Position numbers and translations under genes: made by a program
Notes under the pieces: model-generated
Seen by the model: only the letters and a program-made list of their open reading frames with translations
What the model was told of the DNA's origin: nothing
Databases searched by the model: none
Shown here: positions 1 through 9,900 of the stretch, one piece after another
How positions within the stretch are numbered: the first letter of the stretch is position 1
How the letters are laid out: each line of letters opens with the position of its first letter
DNA from: Lepiota brunneoincarnata
Lineage: Eukaryota; Basidiomycota; Agaricomycetes; Agaricales; Agaricaceae
Assembly (NCBI GenBank): GCA_023014365.1
Contig: JAEBUN010000038.1
Location: 1 to 64,000, forward strand
Length of the DNA: 64,000 nucleotides
Reading direction: 5' to 3'

Positions 1-1242
1 TCATCTGGTGCAAATACATCTGGCCTAGTGTCTGCACCTTTGTCAAAGATTTCTGTAAGTCTTGCATCACCTGTATGAGGTCTAAACCCCAGCACCACCA
101 CCCCTATGGTCTCCTCAAGCAACTCCCCATCCCCGAACGCCCTTGGAACTTAATCTCCATGGACTTCATTGAGAAACTCCCCATCTCTTCTGGCTACGAT
201 GCCATCCTAGTAATAGTCAACAGACTCACCAAGCAATCCTTATTCATCCCCACCTACGATACTGTCACCTCCTCCAACCTTGCCTGCCTATTCATCCTCC
301 ACATCTTCTCCAAGCACAGTGTACCCAAACATGTTACCTCCAACCATGGCTCCAAATTTGTCTCTCACTTCTTCCACTCATTGGGACAAGCCCTCAACAT
401 GAAACTACACTTTACTTTGGGCTACCACCCAGAAGGTGATAGACAGACAGAATGCACTAACCAGACCCTGGAACAATATCTCTGGGTCTATTGTAACTAC
501 CAACAGGACAATTGGTCCAAATTACTACCACTAGCTGAGTTTGCTTACAACAACACTCCTAGTGCCACCACTGGTATCTCCCCATTCTTTGCTAGTAAAG
601 GATACCATCCGAACATCACAGTTCATCCTGAATGTGATCTTGCCTCTGCTTGGGCCCACCATTTTGCGGTTGATCTTGACAACCTACATACATACCACCT
701 TGAAGTCAGAAATAGCATTAGCCCAGCAATGATACCAGACCTCCACTGATGCCCACCATCTCCTGGCTCTGGACTTCAAGGTTGGGCAAAAAGTGTTCGT
801 TAAAGCTCAGTTCTTCTGCACCACCCATCCCTCCAAAAAACTCTCCAAAAAGTTCCTTGGACCCTATGAGGTCATCACCCAAGCAGGTACCCACTCCTTC
901 ACCCTCTGACTCCCCAACTCCATACATGGAGTACACCCAGTTTTCCATGTTTCTATGCTTGAACCAGCCACACCTAATACCATACCTGCCCAATCAGACC
1001 CGCCACCTGCGCCAGTTTCTATTGATGGTGAACCCAAATACGAGATTGCTTGCATCATCGACTCAAAGATTGATCGGTGCCACACATGCAAACTCCTCTA
1101 CAAAGTCATTTGGTTAGGTTATAAAGACACTGAAGAAGAGTCTTCATGGTTACCAGCTACCAAGCTTGAACATGCCATAGATCTAGTAGAGGCTTTCCAT
1201 TCCTCTTACCCTGCTAAGCCTGGCCCCCTCCGTTCACTCTGA
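1..1242 (+). pseudogene. Decayed GypA pol: integrase core, GPY/F region and chromodomain
   Basis: The product would be the C-terminal third of a Ty3/gypsy polyprotein, which inserts the cDNA and, through the chromodomain, is thought to target chromatin. Visible parts in order are the end of the zinc-binding region (CMRSKPQ), the catalytic core (MDFIEKLP with the first Asp, then a changed second-Asp segment), the TEC(T)NQTLEQ segment with the third acidic residue, and a chromodomain-like end (YKVIWLGY). A 4-bp insertion near 688-697 shifts the frame, and a CGA to TGA change near 908 adds a stop. In the second-Asp segment Asp has become Asn (SNHGSKF against SDRGSEF in the intact copy). The gene is dead. 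Confidence 0.88.
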
Positions 1243-1320
1243 GTTTTCTACTGATCACCCATCACACCAAGAAACAACAAGATTTATCAAAAAAAAAAAA
1301 CAACACAAACTACTACCAAA

Positions 1321-2347
1321 TTACTTATTGTCTCCAGAGGGGCCCAGTGACTGTGCAGCATCATCTTCCATCAAGCCCTGCACCTCCTCTTCTAAGGCAG
1401 CCCTGACACTCTCCTCTGAACCCTCTGTCTCCATAACATTTCCACTCAACCAATTATGATCCACCTGCACCTCCCAATACTGTAGTTGCTCATAATGGCC
1501 CACCACCTGCTCCACCTTGTCCACCTTCTCCCCCAATCAAGTGATGGACCACTTGGGTTGTACCTCCAGGATGTTGACCTTGACAGTCTCCTGGTGCTTT
1601 TCCTCAATGAGCCATTTCAACTCTACAACACCCACTGATTAGCATACATCATAATACAGGACTCCTTACTTACCCCCAAACTGTTGGCCCAACAACCCGC
1701 TGGTCCCACTCAGCTCCGTCTCCTCTTGGCTTCCACATCATTTCTTCATTTTACTACACTGACAGCAACTTCTGGTGTTACTAAAACCCTATCAGTATGT
1801 ATCCCAGAAACCTTCAAAAAACAACTCACCTGCCAGCGACCTCACACTGAACCCCATCTCGCTCACACCTCCAGCAGGGGTTCTCACCCCCGAATATGTT
1901 TGCATGGCCCCATCACAGGGCCATCCTCACCCTTGCTTTTCCCTTACCCCCTGTATCCCCAGAGTCCTCTTCCTCCTCCTCTTCCTCCTCATTTTCTGTC
2001 TTGTCACTATCCATGTAATCAGATTCCGACTCCTCCGTATCTACCTCCATCAGTTCTTTCAGCAGGTGGCTCAGCAATGCCCCCGCAGTAGTTGCAATGA
2101 GCCTGGCCCAAATTGTCTGACACTCTGCCTCAGCAGCCTTGTCTTGTTGCTACCTGATCTCTTCCACCAGGTGCTCCCTCACCTGCTCCTCTGCTTGTCG
2201 CTGACACAGCGCTATCAGCCACTGCCACTCCTCCTCCTCCAACCTCTCAATTTCCAGTTGCTCCCGCTCCTCTTGCTCAGCCTTCTCCCTCAGCAGTTGC
2301 GCCTTGTGCTCCACAGCAGTTGGTTGTTGGGATGGTTATCTGCTCAT
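1321..2347 (-). pseudogene. Decayed copy of the GypA antisense Zn(II)2Cys6 gene
   Basis: This region is collinear with the intact gene at 5811-6899. The start codon is at 2347-2345 and is followed after three codons by TAA. All six zinc-cluster cysteines are still encoded, as CWRCERDGVQC in exon 1 and CCQCSKMKK-stop-C in exon 2, where CGA has become TGA. Both introns are in the same places: 1829-1781 (49 bp, GTGAGT to TAG) and 1673-1623 (51 bp, GTAAGT to TAG). Intron 1 has diverged more from the young copy than the flanking exons have. An A/T-rich TATA-like motif lies upstream near 2400-2406. The conserved splice sites here support the splice model of the intact gene. Confidence 0.8.
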
Positions 2348-2480
2348 GGGAGTATGGGGTTAAGTTGTGCTCTCCCAACCTGAACCAGTTCACTCCGTTT
2401 TTATACCCTGGCAGAGTTTTCCGATGGGCCCCAGTCTAGACCACCTAGGGCCTTGAGGCTTGGCCCTAAAGGGGGGGCAC

Positions 2481-3146
2481 TGTCATATCCATGCCAAATC
2501 CAGAGCTTAACCATTATACTTTGGCTTCTCGACTGCACATGGTGCTCCACATAACAACCCTCTGCCCTCCAACTCGGCCCCGACTTGCTCCAACTGTAAC
2601 CCATTGCCCCAATCACACAACCATCTCCGCATGTGCTGTGGTTACCTGACCCTCGGTGCTACTTCCCAGTTCTCCATTCTCCATCTGTAACCAAGAGACG
2701 TTATCAGTCTCCATACCTGTACCGGTCTCCATTCCATTCATAATCCATTTGTAATCCATTTGTAACCATATTGGTCTCCACTTCACTCCATCCATAGTCA
2801 GTATGAGTCATAGTTCATAAGACCAGTAGTATATATACCATATGTACTTGACTTGTACTCCTCAGTCTGATAATCAAATCAAGCAGCAGACCAGCTCCCT
2901 GTTCCATATCCTCTCTTCTCTTCTGCCTCACTCTGCTTTGGCCCCAACCACCTGAAATACAGACCTTGGACAGTAAGAGGGCAAAGCACATAAGCTGAGG
3001 CTGCAAGTCCAACCCCCCACCTGAAGTACTCTGCCTTAGTCCCGAAGTCTACATATGTACTGACTTTGCCCCATCCCCCAGTTACCTTATATTAAGGATA
3101 CTACCCCGACCCTCCACTTTGGTCCCAACCCGCACTGGCTCTAACA
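2481..3146 (+). repeat. 3' LTR of GypA copy 1 (666 bp)
   Basis: It begins TGTCATATCC and ends CTCTAACA, and aligns along its length with the 651-bp LTRs of the intact copy. The 11-base motif AGTCTGATAAT (2864-2874) downstream of a TATATATA box is retained. It shares non-CpG variants with the LTR at 17324-17840 that the young copy lacks, including an extra 'attacaaatgg' unit and 'caggtggt' in place of 'caggaagt'. It is followed directly by ATAAC, the 5-bp target duplication, and then Tc1-A coding sequence. Confidence 0.92.
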
Positions 3147-4148
3147 ATAACTCAATGCAGCCATATTCTTTCTATTTTGGACAAAGGCCACTCTGCTACC
3201 CATATTGCTTTTACCACTGGTCTTGGCCTCAGCACTATATCTTGTCTTTGCTCCAAACATTGTTCAACACTTTCAAAGTCACTTGGTGGCCACCCAACCA
3301 AGCTTTCTGTTGGCAATATTCAATATGCCACTCATCTTATCACATCCCACAAGGCTGAAAATGCCTCCCAAATCACCAGAACCCCCTGTACTGTCATTGA
3401 CCAACCTCTATCCTCCAAAACAGTTCACAGAGCACTCAAAAAAGCTGGAATGAAGGCTGTAGTCAAGTGGAAAAGGCATAAACTCTCTGTTATACACAAG
3501 AGGAAAAGATTGGAGTGGGCAGAGGCACATGCAGACTGGACCCTGGAAGACTGGAAGAGGGTGGTTTGATCAGATGAGACCAAAATCAATTGCTTAGGGT
3601 CAGATAGCAGGGTTTGGGTCTGGAAAAGAGCAGGAAAGAGGCTTAGTGATAGGCTGGTGCAGGAAACCACAAAGTTTGGAGGAGGTTCTATCCTGGTATG
3701 GGGCTGTATGCTGTGGGAGGGTCCAGGGTTGGCAGCCAAGATTAATGGTAAGATGGATGGTAATCTATTTGTCACCATTTTGGGGGATGAACTCAAGGGG
3801 AGCCTGGAGTGGTATGACAAAGAGATGGAGAATATTGTCTTTCAACAAGATAATGATCCCAAACATAGGTGCATAAAGGCTCAAAAATGGTTCAAAGCAG
3901 CTGAAATGGAGTTTATGGTATGGCCTCCACAATCTCCAGACCTTAATCCAATTGAACATTTGTGGACTCACCTTAAAATCAAGTTAGGGGAGTATGACAC
4001 TCCACCTCAGGGGATGAAAGAATTATGGGATAGGACACAAAAGGAATGGGATCAGATTCCAGCAGAAGTGTGTCAGAATCTGATAGAGAGTATGCCTGAT
4101 AGGGTTCAAGCTGTCTTGGATGCTAGGGGAGGGTATACAAAGTACTAA
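3147..4148 (+). pseudogene. Tc1-A transposase, broken
   Basis: This is a DD34E transposase pseudogene related to the open frame at 48473-49459. The helix-turn-helix part is read from about 3177. A TGA at 3568-3570 replaces the Trp of the conserved WSDETK motif, and the frame then continues to the stop at 4146-4148. QQDNDPKH (second Asp) and SPDLNPIEHLW (catalytic Glu) are intact. This copy keeps the ten residues after the first catalytic Asp that the copies at 42529 and 48235 have lost. Confidence 0.85.
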
Positions 4149-4386
4149 AAGTGTAATTATTGGTAATTTCTTAGAGATGGACAAAACCCTTCCAATGACC
4201 TTAAATGATTGTTTAATTCACTGACTTCCCAAAATGGCATATGTCATAATGATGTTTGGCAAGATGATACATGAGCTATATAGGTATTCCCAATTAAAAT
4301 ATGAAGGTTTCATCCTTAGTAGGTGGACAGTTATTAACATATTTGTTGAAGTATAAAAATCATTGGAAGAGTTTTGTCCCTTACTG
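3147..4386 (+). mobile_element. Tc1-A copy 1, 3' part (split by GypA)
   Basis: This is the transposase-bearing part of a Tc1/mariner element of the DD34E type. It starts at the GypA insertion site and ends at the outer terminal repeat CCCTTACTG, followed by a TA target base pair (4387-4388). Its about 210-bp right terminal repeat is at 4177-4386. The missing 5' part matches the piece at 23389-23745. Together they give 1592 bp after removing one 5-bp duplication, against 1593 bp for the uninterrupted copy at 51209-52801. Confidence 0.9.
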
Positions 4387-4388
4387 TA

Positions 4389-5027
4389 TCTCTGTACATA
4401 ATATTGTTTGTAGTTTACATCAAGATAACAGTGACATGCATATATTTCTTGATATTCCAAATATTCTCTTTTATGATATTGAACAAAAATATAAAATATT
4501 CAATAGATATCTCAAGGTAGGATAACAAGTGAATATTCATTATATCTACAGCTATTATATCTATATTTCAGCACATAAATCTCATGTTTAAATATAGTCA
4601 TACACCAGCAGTATACCCTGTAATATACCTGAGTCCTAAACCAGTTGTAAGGCTGCTACAAGTTCTCGGGGGTAAAAGATGTCCATTCGGTAACTACATG
4701 GCATGTATTTTAAAGGTTCTACATGTCTGTGTTTCTATGAAAATTGGGAATAAAAGGAGTGCTATGGTATGTAAATGAGAGACTGAGAGTGTAAATGAGC
4801 GAGTTTTCTATGTAAAAATGAGTGTGAAGGTGAAAGGAATTATGTGTAAGATAAGAATAATTAAAGAGCAAGCCAAATTACCACTATACACTAGATAATC
4901 GCAACATCCTTGCATAGCCAAGAGGGTGTCCCTACACAGTACCAGTAATATACCCAGTTATTTACCTCTGGTGGGTTTCCTATTTGGCCATATAAAATCT
5001 GGATTTAGTTTTCTAAACCCTTGCAGA
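4389..5027. other. 639 bp without recognisable gene
   Basis: AT-rich sequence with only short open frames. I see no repeat shared with the rest of the window. It is flanked on the left by the Tc1-A target base pair and on the right by the LTR of the young GypA. It may be the local sequence into which Tc1-A first inserted. Confidence 0.5.
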
Positions 5028-5678
5028 TGTTAGAGCCGGTGCGGGTCGGGACCGAAGCGGAGGGTCGGGGTGGTATCCTTGGTATAAGGTAACCGGGGGA
5101 CAGGGCGAAGTCAGTACGTAGACTTCGGGACCGAGGCGGAGTACGTCGGGCGGGGGGTTGGACTTGCGGCCTCAGCTTATGTGCTGTGCCCTCCTACTGT
5201 CCTAGTCCGTATTTCAGGAAGTCGGAGCCGAAGCGGAGCGAGGCAGAAGAGAGGAGAGGATATGGAACAGGGAGCTGGTCCGCTGCTCGATTCGATTATC
5301 AGACTGAGGAGTACAAGCCAAGTACCTACGGTATATATACTACTGGCCTTACGAACTATGACTCGTACTGACTACGTGCGGAGTGAAGCGGAGACCCATA
5401 TGGTTACAAACGGATTACAAACGAAATGGAGACCGGTACGGGTATGGAGACTGGTAACGTATCTTGACTACGGACGGGAAATGGAGACGGGGAAATAGAG
5501 ACAGCGAGGTTCAGGTGACCACGGCACGTGTGGAGGTGGTCGCGTGATCGGGGCAGTGGGTTGCGGTCGGAGTGAGTCGGGGCCGAGTCGGAGGGCAGAG
5601 GGTTGTTGTGTGGAACACACGTGGAGTCGAGAAGCCGAAGTTTAAGTGATTAGACTTATAGTTGGCATGGATATGACA
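5028..5678 (-). repeat. 3' LTR of GypA copy 2 (651 bp)
   Basis: On the plus strand it runs TGTTAGAGCC to GGATATGACA. It differs from the 5' LTR at five sites, all C/T or G/A, four of them in CpG. The region just outside (5679 onward) is the polypurine tract of the element. Confidence 0.95.
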
Positions 5679-5692
5679 GTGCCCCCCCTTTA
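5679..5692 (-). other. Polypurine tract of GypA copy 2
   Basis: On the sense (minus) strand this reads TAAAGGGGGGGCAC directly before the 3' LTR, the expected place for second-strand priming. The same tract precedes the LTR of copy 1 at 2468-2480. Confidence 0.75.
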
Positions 5693-5753
5693 GGGCCAAG
5701 CCTCGAGGCCCTAGGCGGTCCAGACCGGGTCCATCGGAAGACATCCGCCCGAG

Positions 5754-5760
5754 TATAAAA
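5754..5760 (+). promoter_or_regulatory. TATA box of the antisense gene
   Basis: TATAAAA lies 51 bp upstream of the ATG at 5811, between the polypurine tract and the gene. It points away from the LTR and opposite to gag-pol. An equivalent A/T-rich motif is kept in the decayed copy near 2400-2406. It would give the gene its own promoter inside the retrotransposon. Confidence 0.6.
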
Positions 5761-5810
5761 ACCGGCGAACTGGTTCGGTCCGGAAATACACAACTTGACC
5801 TCCTACCACC

Positions 5811-6899
5811 ATGAGCAGCCAATCGTCTCGACAACCAACCGCGGCGGAGCGCAAGGCGCAGTTACTGAGGGAAAAGGCGGAGCAGGAGGAGCGGATGCGG
5901 CTGGAGATCGAGAGGTTGGAAGAGGAGGAACGGCGAGAGGAGGAACGGCGATTGGCGGTAGAGCGCCAAGAGGAAGAACGGCGACGGATGATTGAACTGC
6001 GTCAACGGCAAGCGGAGGAGCGGGCAAGGGAGCGACGGGCGGAAGAGATCAGGCGACAGCAAGAGGAAGCTGCTGAGGACGAACGTCGGGCGATCCGGGC
6101 CCGACTTGTCGCGATGACTACGACGGCTTCATCCAGCCGCCTGCCGGAGCAGCCTATGGAAGTCGACCATGAAGAGTCCGACCCGAATTACACGGGCGAT
6201 GACGCGGCGAGGGACGAAGAGGAGGAGGAGGAGGAGGAGGACTCCAAAGGTTCGGAGGTAAAGGGAAAGGGAAAAGGAAAGGCGAGGGCGGCCCCGCGGC
6301 GGGGCAACAAACACGTATTCGGAGGCGATAACCCGTGCTGGAGATGTCAGCGGGATGAGGTCCGGTGCGAGATTGCCGGCGGGTAAGTAAATACAAGAGT
6401 TTCTACGATGATAATTGCTGACAAAGGCCCCAGCAACACTAGGAGTTGCCGACGGTGTAGCAAAATGAAGAAACGATGTGGGGGTCAAGAAGAGACGGAG
6501 CCGAGCGGAGCCGGAGGTTTGTCGGGCCAGCAATTCGAAGGTGAGTAAGGAATCCTGTATTATGATGGATGCCAATTGATGGACCTTGTAGAGTTGAAAC
6601 GGCTCATCGAAGAAAGGCACCAGGAGACCGTCAAGAAAATCTACACCCTGGAGGTGCGAATTGAGCGGTCCATCGCTCGGTTGGGGGAAAAGGTCGACAA
6701 GATGGGGTCGCTTGCTGGCCGCTACGAGCAACTACGGCGTTGGGAGGCTCAGGTGGACGGAAATTGGTCGAGTGGAAATTTTTCAGAGACGGAGGGTTCG
6801 GAGGGGAGTGTCGGGCCCGCTTCGGAGGAGGAGGTGCAGGATTTGATGGAAGAAGTGAATGGGTCGCCCGGGCTCTCTGGAGACGACACCGATAGGTAG
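5811..6899 (+). CDS. Antisense, spliced Zn(II)2Cys6 protein carried inside GypA (328 aa)
   Basis: Three exons: 5811-6382, 6434-6540 and 6592-6899, with 51-bp introns (GTAAGT..CAG and GTGAGT..TAG). The product has an Arg/Glu-rich helical or coiled-coil segment (about residues 12-105), an acidic run (about 126-146), a basic KGKGKGKARA patch, then a zinc cluster formed only after splicing: Cys176, 179, 186 and Cys196, 199, 206. The spacing is C-X2-C-X6-C-X9-C-X2-C-X6-C, the pattern of fungal Zn(II)2Cys6 DNA-binding domains. A second helical segment and an acidic C-terminus follow. The gene converges on pol with 69 bp between stop codons and is present in decayed form in copy 1. A nuclear DNA-binding role is inferred from the motif only; whether it regulates the element or host genes is unknown. 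Confidence 0.82.
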
Positions 6900-6968
6900 T
6901 TGTACGGGGTTGTTTTTTGGGTTTGTTTAATACATGGTTGTTTCTTGGTGTGATGTGTGGTCAGTAAC

Positions 6969-9900
6969 TCAAAGTGAGTGAAGAGGACCAGGCTTTGCAG
7001 GGTAAGAGGAATGAAAAGCCTCTACGAGATCTATAGCATGTTCAAGCTCGGTGGCTGGCAACCACGAGGACTCTTCTTCAGTGTCTTCGTAACCTAACCA
7101 GATGACTTTATAGAGGAGCTTGCACGCGCGGCGCCGATCGATCTTAGAGTCGACGATGCGGGCAATCTCGTATTCTGGTTCACCGTCAATGGAAACCGGC
7201 GCGGGCGGCGGATCCGATCGGGCGGGTATGGTGTTAGGTGTGGCTGGTTCGAGCATGGAAACATGGAAGACTGGGTGTACTCCACGCATGGAGTCAGGAA
7301 GTCGGAGTGTAAGGGAGTGAGTACCTGCTTGTGCAATGATCTCATAAGGCCCAAGGTACTTTTCGGAGAGTTTTTTGGAGGGACGGGTGGTGCGGAAGAA
7401 TTGGGCTTTCACAAATACCTTTTGTCCAACCTTGAAGTCCGGGGCGGGGAGTCGGCGGGCGTCGGCGGAGGTCTGATAACGTTGCTGGGCTAGCGCTATT
7501 TCGGACTTCAAGGTGGTGTGTAGGTCGTCGAGGTCAACAGCAAAATGGCGGGCCCGAGCGGAGGCGAGATCGCGTTCAGGATGAACTGTGATGTTCGGAT
7601 GGTATCCTTTATTAGCGAAGAGTGGGGAGATACCGGTGGTGGCACTAGGAGCGTTGTTGTAAGCAAACTCAGCTAGGGGTAGTAATTCGGACCAATTGTC
7701 CTGTTGGTAGTTACAATAGACCCGAAGGTATTGTTCGAGGGTCTGGTTGGTGCGTTCCGTTTGTCCGTCGCCTTCTGGATGGTAGCCCGAGGTGAAATGT
7801 AGCTTCATGTCAAGGGCTTGTCCCAATGAGCGGAAGAAGTGGGAGACGAATTCGGAGCCGCGGTCGGAGGTAACATGTTCGGGTACGCCGTGCTTGGAGA
7901 AGACGTGGAGGACGAATAGGCGGGCGAGGTCGGAGGAGGTGACGGTATCATAAGTCGGGATGAAGAGGGATTGCTTGGTGAGTCTGTCAACGATTACTAG
8001 GATGGCGTCGTAGCCGGAGGAGGCGGGGAGTTTTTCGATGAAGTCCATGGAGATTGAATTCCAAGGGCGTTCGGGAATGGGGAGTTGTTTGAGGAGACCG
8101 TAGGGACGGTGGCGCTGGGGTTTAGACCTCATACAGGTGACACAAGACTTACAGAAATCCTTGACGAAGGTGCGGACACTAGGCCAGGTGTATTCGCGCC
8201 GGATGAGTTCTAGCGTTTTGTTCTGACCGAAGTGTCTGGCTAGGACATGATCATGCTTGTACTGGAGGACCCGAAGTCGGAGATTGTCGGCGTCAGGGAC
8301 GTAGATTCTGTCGTCTAGGAGGAGGAAACCTTTATTGTTAACTGACCAACGGCCTTCTGGGCTAGCAAGGTGGGCGGAAGCGGTCGGATCCGCTGGTAGG
8401 GCGGCGAGGATATCGCGGTGTAGCTGGTCGAGATCCATGACTACAGCTGCGCGAAGGGAAGGGGCGTAAAGAGTGGTGGCACGGACGGAGGCCGCGAGTT
8501 GTTCATGAGTGAACACAGGCCGGAAGTTGTGCGGGTTGACCGATGCATAGTCGCTATTCCCCCCTTTAGGGTAGACGTCCCATCGTCTAGTTAGGGCGTC
8601 AGGCTTGGTACCGAGGCGGCCGGGTCGGAAACGGATGACGAGGTGGAACTGGGATAGGAACTCGGACCAACGAGCTTGGCGGCGAGTGAGGATTTTGGTG
8701 GTGCAGAAGTATTCAAGGTTTTTGTGGTCGGTGACTACATCAATAGTAAGAGGGGCACCCTCAAGATAGTGCCGCCAGATACGAAAAGCCTCGAATATCG
8801 CCAGGAGTTCCTTGTCGTGGGTGTCATAATTAAGTTCGGCCGTGTTAAAGGTGCGGGAATGGAATGCAACGGGGTGAACCTCTCCGTCATCGGTGATGAT
8901 AGAGAGGATAGCCGCAAGGGCGTAGTCGGAGGCGTCGGTCTCGACAATGATCTGAGCATCGGGGGCCCAAGGAGTGAGGACGGGGGCGGATATGAATGCT
9001 TCTTTCAGGGAACTGAAGGATTCGCGGCATTCGTCGGTGAAATTCCATTTCACATCTTTGCGGGTGAGGCGGGTGAGCGGAACGACGATGTCGGAGTAAC
9101 CGTGAATGAAGCGACGGTAGAAATTGGCGAAACCTAAGAAGGACTGGATGTCCTTGACTTTCTTAGGTTCAGGCCACTCCTGGATGGTCTTGACCTTGGA
9201 TTGGTCCATTCGGAGACCGTCGGGGGAAAGAATGTAGCCGAGGTATTCCACTGTGTCAGAGTGGAATTGGCATTTGTCGGGGCGGGCGTATAGGCCGTGT
9301 TGTCGGAGCCGCTTGAGGACCTCCTTGACTTGGTCACGATGGATACTATGATTGTCGGAGTATATCAGAATGTCGTCAAGGTAAATAGTAACGCAGACGT
9401 CGAGCATGTCCTTGAATATATCGTTCATGAACCGCTGGAAGGTGGCGGGGGCATTGGTGAGGCCGAAAGGCATAACCATCCATTCGAAGGAGCCGTAGCG
9501 GGTCCGAAAGGCGGTCTTCCATTCGTCGCCGTCAGCAACGCGGACTAGATGGTAAGCGTGACGGAGGTCGATTTTGGTATATACGCGAGCTTTGCGAGGG
9601 GAGTCTAAGAGGTCGGAGATGAGCGGAAGGGGGTAGCAATCCTTCTTGGTAATATGGTTGAGACCTCTAAAATCAACACATAAACGGAGGGAGCCATCCT
9701 TTTTCTTGACGAAGAGGACCGGGGCTCCATGAGGAGAAGTGGAGGGGCGAATGAAGCCAATAGATAAATGTTCGTCAATGAAATCACGTAGAGCTCCAAG
9801 CTCTGATTGTGAAAGGGAGTAAATGGTACCGACCGGAGGCTGACCGCCATCCTCTAGGTTAATCTGGAGGTCGTAAGGGCGGTGTGGAGCAAGTGTGTCA

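Larger units (their letters stand above)
1..3146 (+). mobile_element. GypA copy 1: integrase-side half of an old Ty3/gypsy chromovirus
   Basis: The half runs from inside the integrase to the end of the 3' LTR and continues off the left edge of the window. Position 1 aligns with position 8206 of the intact GypA at 5028-12873. It holds the integrase and chromodomain part of pol on the plus strand, a decayed antisense zinc-cluster gene on the minus strand, a polypurine tract (2468-2480) and a 666-bp LTR. It is strongly depleted in CpG compared with the young copy. The LTR ends exactly inside a Tc1-A transposon. The missing 5' half is inferred to be the piece at 12874-23388. Confidence 0.9.
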
